Of a stretch of DNA of 64,000 nucleotides, positions 20,850 to 30,293 are shown in pieces. Source of the stretch: Pseudomonadota bacterium. Its GTDB lineage: Bacteria > Pseudomonadota > Gammaproteobacteria > Burkholderiales > Rhodocyclaceae. The position numbers and the translations under genes are program-made. Numbering within the stretch: position 1 is the stretch's first letter; each line of letters starts with the position of its first letter. Location of the stretch: NCBI GenBank assembly GCA_018261905.1, contig JAGTRU010000018.1:1-64000 (forward strand), in the 5' to 3' direction. The notes beneath the pieces are model-generated. The model was not told where the DNA came from. It was given only the letters and a program-made list of their open reading frames with translations, and did no database searches.

Positions 20850-21707
20850 ATGGTCGATAAACCTGAAGTTGCAGAAAACGAGGACAGCGCGGCTGATTTG
20901 CGCAACAAGCTGATCAAGCGACTGGCCGTGGCCGGCGTGCTGGTGGCCGTCCTGCTCGGCGTCCTGGCCTTCTTCGATTATCTGGCGACACCGCCCGAGG
21001 AGCCGGAAGAAGAGGTTTATTCCAAGCCGGTTCCGGTCGGGCCGAAAAAGCCGCTGTCGCAGCCGGTCACGCCGACCAGCGAATTGCCCGAACCGCCGAG
21101 CACCGCACCGGTGGTTGCCGAGGAAGCGCCGGCACCGCCGCAGCCGGCGCCGGCGAGCGAGGAAAAAGTCGACAAGAAGAGCGAGAAGGGCGAGGCCAAA
21201 CCCCAGGCGGCGCGCCAGGATAGCCGTTCCGTGGCGCCCCCCCCGGTGTCCGGCAAAGCCCCGACGGTCGCCGCTCCGGCACTTCCCGCCGCGCCGACCA
21301 TCGTTCCGGCCTTGCCCGCCCAGCCCTCGAGCGTTGGCCGCACCCCACGGGCGGTGCCCGAATCCAGCGTCGCGCCCAGCGAATTAGCCGGCGAAGGGCG
21401 CCCGACGCCGCCTGCCGCCAAGCCTTCGGCGCGGGTTGTCGAAGCGCGTCCGGCCCCGGTCGTCCCGCCCAGTGGGATGGCCCGGTTGTTTTCCGGCTTT
21501 CTGTTGCAGGCGGGGGTCTTTACCAGCCCGCAGCGGGCCGAGGAACTGCATGCCAAACTAACCTTGAGCGGGGTTCCTTCAACGCTGGAAACCCGGGTCC
21601 AGGTCGGCCCCTTCCGCACCCGCCAGGAAGCCGAGGCGGCGCAGCTCAAGTTGCGGGAACTGGGGATTGAAACCGTGCTCCTGCCGCCCAAAGAGGGGCG
21701 TCGCTAA
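20850..21707 (+). CDS. SPOR-domain cell-envelope protein
   Basis: A 285-residue bitopic inner-membrane protein: a short cytosolic N-terminus, one membrane helix (about 27-48, AVAGVLVAVLLGVLAFFDYL), a long proline/alanine-rich periplasmic linker, and a C-terminal SPOR domain (about 205-282, FLLQAGVFTSPQRAEELHAKL, VQVGPFRTRQEAEAAQLKL). SPOR domains bind denuded peptidoglycan glycans at the division septum. It starts 3 bases after the DUF2802-like gene. It resembles FtsN/DedD in layout but cannot be assigned to either. Confidence 0.88.
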   Translation: MVDKPEVAENEDSAADLRNKLIKRLAVAGVLVAVLLGVLAFFDYLATPPEEPEEEVYSKPVPVGPKKPLSQPVTPTSELPEPPSTAPVVAEEAPAPPQPAPASEEKVDKKSEKGEAKPQAARQDSRSVAPPPVSGKAPTVAAPALPAAPTIVPALPAQPSSVGRTPRAVPESSVAPSELAGEGRPTPPAAKPSARVVEARPAPVVPPSGMARLFSGFLLQAGVFTSPQRAEELHAKLTLSGVPSTLETRVQVGPFRTRQEAEAAQLKLRELGIETVLLPPKEGRR

Positions 21708-21708
21708 C

Positions 21709-22038
21709 TCAGGGCATGCCGGGCAGGCGGGGCAGTCCGAGACTGCGCCGAATTTCCCGATGGACCTGCAGCGGATTCGGCAGCGGTGATTCAATGCGCC
21801 GCGGTTCCTGGTAACGCTGCTCATTGCGGTAATACCTGCCGCCGCGGTCATCGTAGCGGCGTTGATCGTATTGGTAGTAGCCGCCGTAATAACCCGGGCG
21901 GTAGACCGGATAGCTTTCGACATAGGCCGGTGCGGCCCGGTAACCCGCCGGATAGGCCGGGACCACGGCGCAGGCGCCCAGGCTGCCGAGCAGGGCGCTC
22001 GCCAGGGATAGCCGGAGGATGGTTTGGCGGAGGGTCAT
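21709..22038 (-). CDS. Small tyrosine-rich lipoprotein
   Basis: A 109-residue secreted protein. The signal peptide ends in a lipobox (LGAC), so Cys22 should be acylated. The mature part is rich in Tyr, Gly, Arg and Pro (YRPGYYGGYYQYDQRRYDD). It ends with a short helical segment, NPLQVHREIRRSLGLP. It converges on the SPOR gene with one base between the stop codons. I do not recognise a functional family. Confidence 0.75.
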   Translation of the reverse strand: MTLRQTILRLSLASALLGSLGACAVVPAYPAGYRAAPAYVESYPVYRPGYYGGYYQYDQRRYDDRGGRYYRNEQRYQEPRRIESPLPNPLQVHREIRRSLGLPRLPGMP

Positions 22039-22168
22039 GACGGGCCAGCTTTTGAATGTTGAGATAAGTAATCAACGCGCCAGTTCTCTCGCCGGCCGAC
22101 CACGCTCTTCGTCTATTTTGTAAGCAAATATTGTGTCGCCGGCAGGGGGACGGGAGTCGGTCAAGCAT

Positions 22169-22495
22169 TTACGTCACCGGCAGCCGGAGAAGTCGTTTGG
22201 CGAACACCTTCATTTCCTTGGCCGCCTGGATGTCACCCCGGCCTTCGGCGACCTTGATGCCCTGTTCGTAGGCGGCCAGCGCGCCAGTCTGGTCGCCGCT
22301 TTCGCTCAGCGCCTTGGCGAGGGCTTTCCAGGCGGCGGAGTATTGCGGGTCGCGCTCCACTGCCGCCTGAAAACTCTCCGCAGCCTTGGCTGGCGCGCCG
22401 GCTTTCAGGTATTCGTTGCCCAGCGAGAAACGGAGCAGGGCGCCGTCGCGTGGGCCATTGAGCAATTTTTCCAGGGAGGCGATACGTGGGTTCAT
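22169..22495 (-). CDS. Small TPR-repeat protein
   Basis: A 108-residue soluble protein made almost entirely of tetratricopeptide repeats ([40 protein letters not shown]). It has no signal peptide or membrane segment. TPR proteins are protein-protein adaptors; the partner is unknown. It is divergent from ridA, with 50 bases between the starts. Confidence 0.85.
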   Translation of the reverse strand: MNPRIASLEKLLNGPRDGALLRFSLGNEYLKAGAPAKAAESFQAAVERDPQYSAAWKALAKALSESGDQTGALAAYEQGIKVAEGRGDIQAAKEMKVFAKRLLRLPVT

Positions 22496-22545
22496 GGGTG
22501 CTCGGGTCTAAAATAGGGCTTTTGCAAATCAGGACAGGAAAAACC

Positions 22546-22926
22546 ATGGCCAAGACCATCATCGCCACCCCGAACGCTCCGGCCGCCATCGGCACCTATT
22601 CGCAGGCCGTGCGCGTCGGCGATACCGTATACATGTCCGGGCAGATCGGGCTCGATCCGGCCTCAATGCAGATGGTAGACGGTATCGACGCGCAAATCGT
22701 TCGCGTTTTTGAAAATCTCAAGGCGGTCGCCGAAGCTGCCGGCGGTTCGCTGGGCGACGTCGTCAAGCTCAATGTCTTCCTGACCGATCTGGTCAATTTC
22801 GCCAAGGTCAATGAAACCATGACCAAGTATTTCAAGGAACCGTTTCCGGCCCGCGCTGCCGTCGGTGTCAAGGAATTGCCGCGCGGTGCGCTGGTCGAGG
22901 CCGATGCGGTGATGGTCATCGGCTGA
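22546..22926 (+). CDS. ridA: RidA family enamine/imine deaminase
   Basis: A 126-residue protein of the YjgF/YER057c/UK114 family. It has the typical [28 protein letters not shown] start and the C-terminal [16 protein letters not shown], which includes the substrate-binding arginine and glutamate. RidA hydrolyses reactive 2-aminoacrylate formed by PLP enzymes. The ATG at 22546 has GGAAAAACC upstream. The final A of its TGA is the first base of recG, so the two genes are translationally coupled. Confidence 0.95.
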   Translation: MAKTIIATPNAPAAIGTYSQAVRVGDTVYMSGQIGLDPASMQMVDGIDAQIVRVFENLKAVAEAAGGSLGDVVKLNVFLTDLVNFAKVNETMTKYFKEPFPARAAVGVKELPRGALVEADAVMVIG

Positions 22927-24965
22927 TGCCGGAAAGCGGGGCGGCGGTCCCGATCCGCGCGCCCGAGGCGCTGCGCAAGAAACTCGCCAAGATCGGCCTC
23001 CATAGCGAGGCCGATTTGCTGGTGCATCTGCCGCTGCGCTACGAGGACGAAACGCGGATCACGCCGGTGGCTCATGCGCCGTGGGGCGAGCCGGTACTGG
23101 TCGAGGTGGTGGTCAGCGCCAGCGAAGTCCAGTTCCGGCCACGGCGGCAGATGGTGGTGCGGGCGCTCGACGAGAGCGGCGAACTGACCATGCGTTTCTT
23201 CAGCTTCTACCCGAGCCAGCAGGCGGCCCTTGCCGTCGGCGCCAGAGTGCGGGCTTTCGGCGAAGTGCGCGGCGGTTTCTTCGGCGCCGAGATGGTGCAC
23301 CCGCGCTTTCACAAGGTACGTGACGACGAGCCGCTGCCCGATGAAATGACCCCGGTTTACCCGACGACGGCTGGCGTTGCCAATTCGGCGCTGCAGAAGC
23401 TGATCGGCCGGGCGCTGGAAGCCGGCGATCTTTCCGACACCCTGCCCGAGGAACTGCGCAAACGCCTGAAACTGCCGGCCCTGGCGCGCAGTCTGCGTTT
23501 CCTGCACCGGCCGCCGCCCGGTACCGATCTCGATACCCTGCACGCACGCAATCACCCGGCCTGGCGGCGGGTCAAGTTCGACGAGGTGCTGGCCCAGCAG
23601 TTGTGCCTGCGCCGCGCCTATCTCGCCCGTCGCGAGCAGGGGGCGCCGGTGCTGGTGGCGCGTGACGATCTCGGCGCCCGGCTGCTCGACGGCCTGCCCT
23701 TCGCCCTGACCGGTGCCCAGTTGCGGGCGATGGCAGAAATCGCCGGCGATCTGGCGCAGCCCTACCCGATGCAGCGCCTGTTGCAGGGCGACGTCGGCGC
23801 CGGCAAGACCATCGTCGCCGCGCTCGCCGCCTGCCAGGCCATTTCCGCCGGCTGGCAGGCGGCTTTCATGGCGCCGACCGAAATTCTCGCCGAACAGCAT
23901 TACCTGAAACTCAAGAGCTGGCTGGAGCCGCTCGGTGTCAAGGTGGCCTGGCTGTCCGGCAGCCTGAAGAGCAAGGCCAGGCGCGCACAACTGGCGGCAA
24001 CGGCGGCCGACGCGCAACTGGTGGTCGGCACGCACGCGCTGATCCAGGACGGTGTCGATTTTGCCCGGCTGGGCCTGGCCATCGTCGACGAGCAGCACCG
24101 CTTCGGCGTCGCCCAGCGCCTGGCCCTGCGCAAGAAGGGCGCCAATCCGCACCAGTTGATGATGTCGGCGACGCCCATCCCACGCACCCTGGCGATGAGC
24201 TATTACGCCGATCTCGACGTCACCGTGCTCGACGAATTGCCGCCCGGCCGGACGCCGATCAAGACCCGGCTGGTCGCCGACAGCCGGCGCGCCGACGTGG
24301 TCGGTTTCGTCAGCAAACTGGTCGAGGAAGGCCGCCAGGCCTACTGGGTCTGCCCGCTGATCGAGGAATCTGAGGCGCTGCAGTTGCAGACGGCGGAAGA
24401 AACCTTTGCCCAACTCACGGCCGATCTGCCGAAACTGCGCATCGGCCTGGTGCACGGCCGCTTGAAGGGCGACGAGAAACAGGCGGTGATGGCCGCCTTC
24501 GCGGCGGGCGAGATCGACGTGCTGGTGGCAACGACGGTGATCGAAGTCGGCGTCGATGTGCCGAACGCCAGCCTGATGGTCATCGAACACGCCGAGCGTT
24601 TCGGCCTCTCGCAACTGCACCAGTTGCGCGGCCGGGTCGGGCGCGGCCAGTACGAGTCGAGTTGCGTGCTGATCTATGCCGGGCCACTCGGCGAAATCGC
24701 CCGCCAGCGCCTGAAAATCATTTTCGAAAATACCGACGGCTTCGAAATTGCCCGCCAGGACCTGCAGATTCGCGGTCCCGGCGAATTCGTCGGCAGTCGG
24801 CAAAGCGGCGTGCCGCTACTGCGCTACGCCGACCTGGAAATGGATGCTGACTTGGTCGAGATGGCGCGGGAAGTGGCGGAAGACATGCTGCGCCAGGCGC
24901 CCGCCCAGGCCGAACGCCATCTCAAGCGCTGGCTGGGGACGCGCGAGGAACTGCTCAAGTCGTGA
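22926..24965 (+). CDS. recG: ATP-dependent DNA helicase RecG
   Basis: A 679-residue helicase close to the E. coli length (693). The N-terminal wedge/OB domain (about 1-230) precedes two RecA-like domains: Walker A GDVGAGKT, DEQHRFGV (motif II), SATPIPRTLA (motif III), and RGRVGRG near the end (motif VI). It remodels stalled forks and branched intermediates. The C-terminal HLKRWLGTREELLKS is typical. Its stop overlaps the converging hydrolase gene by 11 bases. Confidence 0.97.
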   Translation: MPESGAAVPIRAPEALRKKLAKIGLHSEADLLVHLPLRYEDETRITPVAHAPWGEPVLVEVVVSASEVQFRPRRQMVVRALDESGELTMRFFSFYPSQQAALAVGARVRAFGEVRGGFFGAEMVHPRFHKVRDDEPLPDEMTPVYPTTAGVANSALQKLIGRALEAGDLSDTLPEELRKRLKLPALARSLRFLHRPPPGTDLDTLHARNHPAWRRVKFDEVLAQQLCLRRAYLARREQGAPVLVARDDLGARLLDGLPFALTGAQLRAMAEIAGDLAQPYPMQRLLQGDVGAGKTIVAALAACQAISAGWQAAFMAPTEILAEQHYLKLKSWLEPLGVKVAWLSGSLKSKARRAQLAATAADAQLVVGTHALIQDGVDFARLGLAIVDEQHRFGVAQRLALRKKGANPHQLMMSATPIPRTLAMSYYADLDVTVLDELPPGRTPIKTRLVADSRRADVVGFVSKLVEEGRQAYWVCPLIEESEALQLQTAEETFAQLTADLPKLRIGLVHGRLKGDEKQAVMAAFAAGEIDVLVATTVIEVGVDVPNASLMVIEHAERFGLSQLHQLRGRVGRGQYESSCVLIYAGPLGEIARQRLKIIFENTDGFEIARQDLQIRGPGEFVGSRQSGVPLLRYADLEMDADLVEMAREVAEDMLRQAPAQAERHLKRWLGTREELLKS

Positions 24966-25845
24966 AGTAATCCTCGATCAGGCGGGCCACGGCGGCCGGC
25001 TGATCGTGGTGCAGCATGTGGTCGGCATCCTCGATCCAGGCTTCCTCGACCTTCGCAAAGCAGGCTCGGCGTGCCTCCCAGTCGCCCGGCCGGGCGGCGA
25101 ATTCGCGCACCACCCAGGACTGCCGGCCGGCCACCCAGAGCACCGGGCAGGTGATCTGTTTCCAGACCGCCATCGATTCTTCCAGGCGGAACAGGTAGGG
25201 GGCGGGCGCCTTGTGCCAGGGATCGCCATTCCAGATGATGCCCTGCTGGCGTTTGCCGCCCTTGGTTTCACCTTCGCCGACGCGGGCCAGGTGGTTGGCG
25301 AGAAACTCGGCACGGGCCGGCGTCAGGAAGCGGTCGCCATGCAGCAGGCGGCGGGTGAAGGCGCCACGGTCGGCGTAGGCGTGCATGCGCGGCGGGCTTT
25401 GCAGCGCCTCCAGCCATTGCTGGTAGCGTTCCGGCGCCATTTCCGGCTGGGTCGGGGCGATGCCGAAGCCTTCCAGCGAGATGACTTTTGCCACCCGTTG
25501 CGGCCGGATGCCGGCATACAGGCAGGCCAGGATGCCGCCCATGCTGTGGCCGGCCAGCCGGACCTGGCCGGCGGGGGCGTAATGGTCGACGATGGCTTCC
25601 AGGTCGCCGAGATGTTCGGCGAAGAAATACGGTCGGCCCAGCCAGTCCGAGGGGCCGAAACCGCGCCAGTCGGGGGCGATGATGTTCCAGTCCTCGGCCA
25701 GTTCATCGACGACGAACTGGAAAGAGGCGGAAACGTCCATCCAGCCGTGCAGCAGGAACAGTGTCGGGGCTTGCGCCTGCCCCCAGCGGCGGATGTGCAG
25801 GCGAAGGCCGGGGAGGTCGAGATATTCGGAACGGGAGAGGCGCAT
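24955..25845 (-). CDS. Alpha/beta-fold hydrolase
   Basis: A 296-residue cytosolic hydrolase. The nucleophile elbow GHSMGG places the catalytic serine near residue 98; the oxyanion strand FLLHGWMD and the C-terminal histidine in DADHMLHHDQP complete a usual triad. The start at 25845 (MRLSRSEYLDLPG) is preferred to an upstream in-frame extension running into non-coding sequence. The 3' end overlaps recG by 11 bases. The substrate cannot be told from sequence. Confidence 0.88.
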   Translation of the reverse strand: MRLSRSEYLDLPGLRLHIRRWGQAQAPTLFLLHGWMDVSASFQFVVDELAEDWNIIAPDWRGFGPSDWLGRPYFFAEHLGDLEAIVDHYAPAGQVRLAGHSMGGILACLYAGIRPQRVAKVISLEGFGIAPTQPEMAPERYQQWLEALQSPPRMHAYADRGAFTRRLLHGDRFLTPARAEFLANHLARVGEGETKGGKRQQGIIWNGDPWHKAPAPYLFRLEESMAVWKQITCPVLWVAGRQSWVVREFAARPGDWEARRACFAKVEEAWIEDADHMLHHDQPAAVARLIEDYFTT

Positions 25846-25993
25846 CGGATGGCTTCCGCTATGCGGACCAAGGGTCGGTAGGCCGTCAATTGTAGCTTGG
25901 CGGGGCGACGGCAGGCAGTGGTCTGCCGCCGCCCGCCGCGCGTCAGCACTTTTCCCCGGCGCGAGATGGCGCGCCGCTCGGTTGGCTGCGGAC

Positions 25994-26125
25994 AAAATGT
26001 CGCCAACGATAACATTCTGAAAAACAAGCTGAAAGTGGCAAATTGTCGCAGGGTGGGGTGCGACAATTTGCCACTTTCAGCCTATGTGACTAATTGTAAC
26101 AATGCGCGCCGCGACAACTTGTCGC
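25994..26125. repeat. Perfect 23-bp inverted repeat and GCGACAA motif cluster upstream of tonB
   Basis: In the 365-base gap before tonB, 26028-26050 and 26059-26081 are perfect reverse complements of 23 bases, closing an 8-base G-rich loop (GGGTGGGG). The motif GCGACAA or its complement TTGTCGC occurs inside both arms and again as a separate palindrome, GCGACAA-C-TTGTCGC (26111-26125). A related TGTCGCC lies at 25998-26004. No T-run follows the large hairpin, so it is not an ordinary terminator. It could be an operator array for the TonB operon or a small repeat element. Confidence 0.75.
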
Positions 26126-26210
26126 CCGATCTGGCCGGCGCTTCGAATGACAAGAATACGCCCGCCCATGGCCAGACGATTTTGCCTTTCCAGGGAATGG
26201 GGGAGATAGC

Positions 26211-26867
26211 GTGTCTTTGTTTTTTCCGGGGCCTTATGCCAGTCCGCTGGGTCGCCAGGGTAATGCCCTGGGCATCGCCTGGGCAATTATTGTGCACGCC
26301 GCGCTGCTCGCCGTCGTTGCCCTGGGCATCGGCCAATCCGAGGTCTTGAGGGAAATGGCGAGACCGCTGGCCGTGCGTCTGGTCGAGGCGGTTCGCCCGG
26401 CAGAAAAACCGCCGGCCCCGCCGCCGAAAATGCCGCCCAAAGCCCAGCCGAAAATGCTCAAGGCCCCGGTGCTGGCGACTGCCGCGCCGAGTGCGCCGAG
26501 CAGCTTTGTCGTGCCGGAGCAGCCGCCGGTGCCCGTGGCACCCGTCGTGGTGGCGAATCCGAACCCCGCGCCCGCGGTCGAGCCGCTGGTTGAAGCGCGT
26601 TTCGACGCCAACTATCTCTCGAATCCCAAGCCGCCCTATCCATCGGCTTCGCGCCGCCTGGGTGAAGCCGGCACCGTTTATCTGCGGGTGCATGTCAGCG
26701 CCGAGGGGCAGGCCCACAAGGTTGAACTGAAAACCAGCAGCGGCTTCCCCCGCCTTGACCAGTCGGCGCTCGATACCGTCGCCCAGTGGCGCTTCGTGCC
26801 GGCCAAGCGGGGCAGTACCGCCGTGACTTCCTGGGTCGTCGTACCCGTCGTTTTTTCCCTTACTTAA
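26211..26867 (+). CDS. tonB: TonB family energy transducer
   Basis: A 218-residue TonB protein: a short cytosolic N-terminus, one membrane helix (about 22-40, IIVHAALLAVVALGIGQ), a proline-rich spacer (EKPPAPPPKMPPKAQPK) and a TonB C-terminal domain (about 140-218, PPYPSASRRLGEAGTVYLRV, QSALDTVAQWRFVPAK). It carries proton-motive energy from ExbB/ExbD to outer-membrane receptors. It starts with GTG after GGGGGAGATA. It is the first gene of tonB-exbB-exbD-receptor, so it probably serves the two receptors encoded downstream. Confidence 0.93.
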   Translation: MSLFFPGPYASPLGRQGNALGIAWAIIVHAALLAVVALGIGQSEVLREMARPLAVRLVEAVRPAEKPPAPPPKMPPKAQPKMLKAPVLATAAPSAPSSFVVPEQPPVPVAPVVVANPNPAPAVEPLVEARFDANYLSNPKPPYPSASRRLGEAGTVYLRVHVSAEGQAHKVELKTSSGFPRLDQSALDTVAQWRFVPAKRGSTAVTSWVVVPVVFSLT

Positions 26868-26886
26868 TTTACCGGAGTTCATTTCC

Positions 26887-27573
26887 ATGGGCATCACGCA
26901 TTTCTGGAGCCAGGGCGACTGGGTCACGCATTCGACGGCTGTCGTTCTGGCCATGCTCTCGCTGTTGAGCTGGGCCATCATCGGCAATCGTTTCGTTGCC
27001 CAGCTCAAGCTCAATCGCTGTATCGAGCAGGCTTTCGAAGCCTTCTGGGCGGCGCCCAGCCTGGAAAAGGGCCTGGCCGTGATCAAGGACAAGGACAGTA
27101 CCGGCGTTTTCGCCGGCATGGCGGAAACCGCCGCTCATGTCGTGAAAATGCATGAGCAGCAAAAGGAAACGAGCATCGGCGGGGAGATTTCCTCCAGCGA
27201 AGTGCTGACCCGCGCCCTGCGCAATTACATGATCCACGCCCAGGCGCGCTTCGAATCGGGCCTGACGCTGCTCGCCTCGGTCGGCTCGACGGCGCCTTTC
27301 ATCGGCCTGTTCGGCACGGTGTGGGGCATCTACCACGCCCTGGTCAGCCTTTCCGGCGCCACCCAGGTGGTGCTCGACAAGGTCGCCGGGCCGGTCGGCG
27401 AAGCGCTGATCATGACCGCCGCCGGCCTGTTCGTCGCCATTCCCGCCGTGCTCGCCTACAACGCGCTGAGCCGGGCCAACCGTCTGGTCAATACCTATCT
27501 CGACGGCTTCGCCCACGACCTGCACACCTTCCTGACCACCGGCTCGCGCTATGCGCTGGCCAAAGCGGCGTAG
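26887..27573 (+). CDS. exbB: TonB-system proton channel ExbB
   Basis: A 228-residue MotA/TolQ/ExbB-family protein with three membrane segments (about 15-40, 130-155 and 170-195). The conserved second and third segments read LASVGSTAPFIGLFGTVWGI and GEALIMTAAGLFVAIPAVLAYN. It forms the pentameric channel that, with ExbD, uses the proton-motive force. It lies 19 bases after tonB and 9 before exbD, in a clear operon. Confidence 0.95.
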   Translation: MGITHFWSQGDWVTHSTAVVLAMLSLLSWAIIGNRFVAQLKLNRCIEQAFEAFWAAPSLEKGLAVIKDKDSTGVFAGMAETAAHVVKMHEQQKETSIGGEISSSEVLTRALRNYMIHAQARFESGLTLLASVGSTAPFIGLFGTVWGIYHALVSLSGATQVVLDKVAGPVGEALIMTAAGLFVAIPAVLAYNALSRANRLVNTYLDGFAHDLHTFLTTGSRYALAKAA

Positions 27574-27582
27574 GGAGCGGCA

Positions 27583-27996
27583 ATGTCTTTCGGCTCCTTC
27601 AATGAAGGTCACAACGCCCCGATGGCCGACATCAACACGACCCCGTTGGTCGATGTGATGCTTGTCCTGCTGGTCATCTTCATCATCACCGCACCGCTCT
27701 TCCACCAGGCGATTCCGATTGACCTGCCGAAAGTCAGCTCGAGTAAGCTCGACGACAAGCCCGAGGTCATCCAACTGGCCATCGACGCCAAAGGGCTGGT
27801 CTTCTGGAACGGCGAACTCATGCACCGCGACATGCTCGACACCCGCTTTGCCGAAGCCAGCGCCCGCCAGCCCGAACTCCACCTGCGCGCCGACCGCGAG
27901 GTGCGCTACGAAAGCGTCGCCGACGTGATGGCCGCGGCGCAGCGCAATGGGCTGGTGAAGATTGCGTTTGTGACGCAGCCGCAAGATGCCAGGTAA
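27583..27996 (+). CDS. exbD: TonB-system subunit ExbD
   Basis: A 137-residue ExbD/TolR protein. After a short N-terminus (APMADINTTPLVDVMLVLLV) comes the single membrane helix with the conserved aspartate D23 (VDVMLVLLVIF) that carries protons, then a periplasmic domain. It is the third gene of tonB-exbB-exbD, and the first TonB-dependent receptor starts 41 bases later. Confidence 0.95.
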   Translation: MSFGSFNEGHNAPMADINTTPLVDVMLVLLVIFIITAPLFHQAIPIDLPKVSSSKLDDKPEVIQLAIDAKGLVFWNGELMHRDMLDTRFAEASARQPELHLRADREVRYESVADVMAAAQRNGLVKIAFVTQPQDAR

Positions 27997-28037
27997 TCCA
28001 CCGTATTCAAACTCAGATAGTTAGTAGGGAGTCAGTC

Positions 28038-30284
28038 ATGAATTACAAGCGCCGCTTGATCGCGCTCGCTGTTGCGACCCTTTTTGCCAATTCGCTGGCT
28101 CTGGCCGAAGAGGCGGAGCGGATGCTGGCACCGGTGAAGACCACGCCGGACAAGGAAGTCGACATTCAGGCCAGAACCGAACTCGGTACGCTGACTGAAG
28201 CCACGCCGATCTCGGGTACTGTGGTGGTCAAGGAAGAGCTTGAACATCTGCAACTGGTCAACAATCTGCTTGAACTCGGCAAGCGCGTTCCCGGCATCAG
28301 CATGGTGCGCAACATGCGCATTCCGGCGGGCGGCAAGCAATACACCGAAAACCGGGTGGATGGCATGCGCGCCGCCGTGCAGGTCAACACTTCCGTGCTC
28401 GACGAACTGGACGTGGCCAATATCGAGCGCATCGAGGTGATTACCGGGCCGGGTTCGGCGCTCTATGGCAGTGGTGCGCTGGGCGGCACGATCAGCGTGT
28501 TCACCCGCCAGCCGCCGCGCGATTTCCAGGCAAGAGTTTCCCAGGAGGCCGGCAGTTGGGGTTTCAAGCGGACTCAGGGCAATGCAGGCTTTTCCGCCCT
28601 GGACGGGCGACTGGGCTTCATTGTTACGGGCAGTACGATGGATAACGATGGCTGGCGGCGGAATACGGCGGCAGCCAACCAGAATGGGGCGGCTGAACAC
28701 AAGAATGGACTGGCTTTCAAAACGATGTTCCGTCCGACCGATTCGACCAGGATCACGATGGGCTATGACGAGTTGCACTATGACTACCGCTGGGCCGGCA
28801 GTCTGGCAATGAGCAAGTGGGCGCGTGACTGGCGTCAGGTCGAGGCGGGCACCTATGGTCAGTCGATCGATGACTACCAGACGCAGACTTTCCGCCTGCA
28901 GCAGATGCTCGGCGAGCGTAGCGAGTTCAGCTTCGGCTACGCTCGGCGCACCAACGACGGCGTGGGCTATGGCGGCGGCGGTTCGGGCGGCGCCAACAAT
29001 GTGATCTGTGACGATACCAGTGCCCTGGCCGCCCCGCTGGCGGCGGGCACCACGGTGAAATGCCGGGCGGTCAATAACAACAGTGCGGCTTATACCAACA
29101 CCCTCAAGGCATCGAACGCGGTTCTCGAGTCAAACACCGCCCTGTTCCGTCACGAATTCGATCTCGCCAAGTCCACGCTCTATGTGGGTATGGAAATGGT
29201 CGACATCAACAGTAAATCTGCGACTTACCGGAATGCCTTCAACGCGCTCCAGGGCCAGTCCGGGCTATGGGCACAAGGCGCCATGACCAGCACCGGGCAG
29301 GGCTCGGTGGTGCGGGAAAAACACGAAACGCCGCTGGTCCACTTCGAGTTTTCGCCAATCGACAAGCTGCGTTTCCACCTGGGCCAGCGGTTTGACCGGA
29401 TTACCTACGCCACGGATGACCGGACGCTGGCCAACAAGGATGTCGAGAAAACCTACAATGGCCAGGTTCTCAAAACCGGTGTGACCTATGACCTGGGCCG
29501 GAATCACCTGCTCTGGGGCAACTGGTCGGAAACTTTCAATGCGCCGGCCAGCAGCACCCTGCTCGATACCTCGGCGAAAGGGACGGCCGGCAATACCATC
29601 GGTTCCGATCTCAAGCCGGAAGAGGGGGTAACGCACGAACTCGGCTTGCGCGGCACCTTCCCTGACCTGCGACTGCACTACGACGTGGCGCTTTACCACA
29701 GTTCCAACAAGGGGTTTGTCGTCAGCCGGAGCTGTACGGCGGCTGAGCAAACGGCCCTGAACCTGGGGGCTGCCTGCAATATCAACGAGAACGTTGGCGA
29801 ACTGACGGCCAGGGGCCTGGAGTCAGTGTATTCATGGGCGGCCCTGCCCTGGCTGGATATCGGGGCGACCTACACCTTTTCGCAGGCTTACTACAACAGT
29901 TACAAGACCAAGACGGTCGATTACACCGGCAACTCCTATCAGGCCATGCCGCGCCATCGCCTGAACCTGCGCATCGCCGTCAAGCCTGCGGCCGGCTGGA
30001 AAATCGAGCTCGAAGGCGACCACCTGTCGTCGTATTTCTATAACGACGCCAACGAGGGCAGTTACAGCCGGCCGGACCTCTTCAACCTGCGAGCCAGCTA
30101 TCGCGCGAAGGACTGGTCGTTCTGGATGCATGTCCTCAATCTGACTGACGAGAAGTACGCGACCCGGGTCGGCATGTCCACGATTGCCGGTCAGTCCAAC
30201 GTGCTGGCTGCCTCGGCCGGCCAGGGCAATGCCGGTTCCTACACGCCGCTGTCACTGCGCGTTGGCCTGTCCTACAACTTCTAG
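28038..30284 (+). CDS. TonB-dependent outer-membrane receptor I
   Basis: A 748-residue receptor. A signal peptide (LIALAVATLFANSLALA) is followed by a plug domain (about 45-165; NLLELGKRVPGISMVRN, NIERIEVITGPGSALYGSGALGGTI) and a 22-strand barrel ending in LSLRVGLSYNF. A disulphide-prone extracellular loop (ICDD...VKCRA) and another with SRSC...AACN are notable. The start at 28038 has AGGGAG upstream. It follows exbD directly. The ligand is not evident; the closest general types are haem or siderophore receptors, but no FRAP/NPNL haem motif was seen. Confidence 0.92.
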   Translation: MNYKRRLIALAVATLFANSLALAEEAERMLAPVKTTPDKEVDIQARTELGTLTEATPISGTVVVKEELEHLQLVNNLLELGKRVPGISMVRNMRIPAGGKQYTENRVDGMRAAVQVNTSVLDELDVANIERIEVITGPGSALYGSGALGGTISVFTRQPPRDFQARVSQEAGSWGFKRTQGNAGFSALDGRLGFIVTGSTMDNDGWRRNTAAANQNGAAEHKNGLAFKTMFRPTDSTRITMGYDELHYDYRWAGSLAMSKWARDWRQVEAGTYGQSIDDYQTQTFRLQQMLGERSEFSFGYARRTNDGVGYGGGGSGGANNVICDDTSALAAPLAAGTTVKCRAVNNNSAAYTNTLKASNAVLESNTALFRHEFDLAKSTLYVGMEMVDINSKSATYRNAFNALQGQSGLWAQGAMTSTGQGSVVREKHETPLVHFEFSPIDKLRFHLGQRFDRITYATDDRTLANKDVEKTYNGQVLKTGVTYDLGRNHLLWGNWSETFNAPASSTLLDTSAKGTAGNTIGSDLKPEEGVTHELGLRGTFPDLRLHYDVALYHSSNKGFVVSRSCTAAEQTALNLGAACNINENVGELTARGLESVYSWAALPWLDIGATYTFSQAYYNSYKTKTVDYTGNSYQAMPRHRLNLRIAVKPAAGWKIELEGDHLSSYFYNDANEGSYSRPDLFNLRASYRAKDWSFWMHVLNLTDEKYATRVGMSTIAGQSNVLAASAGQGNAGSYTPLSLRVGLSYNF

Positions 30285-30293
30285 CCATTTCCA

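Noticed and set aside
22596-24803. 735-codon open frame opposite ridA and recG
   Set aside because: Fully antisense to two clear genes in GC-rich DNA. The protein is low-complexity (Gln, Arg, Asp) with no recognisable motif.
26031-26050. Sigma-54 promoter in the left arm of the inverted repeat (TGGCA...TCGCA)
   Set aside because: The GG and GC dinucleotides are 9 bases apart instead of 10, and TCGCA departs from TTGCA.
25990-26210. Fur box before tonB
   Set aside because: Only one GATAA half-site is present (near 26007), with no second or third hexamer in register.
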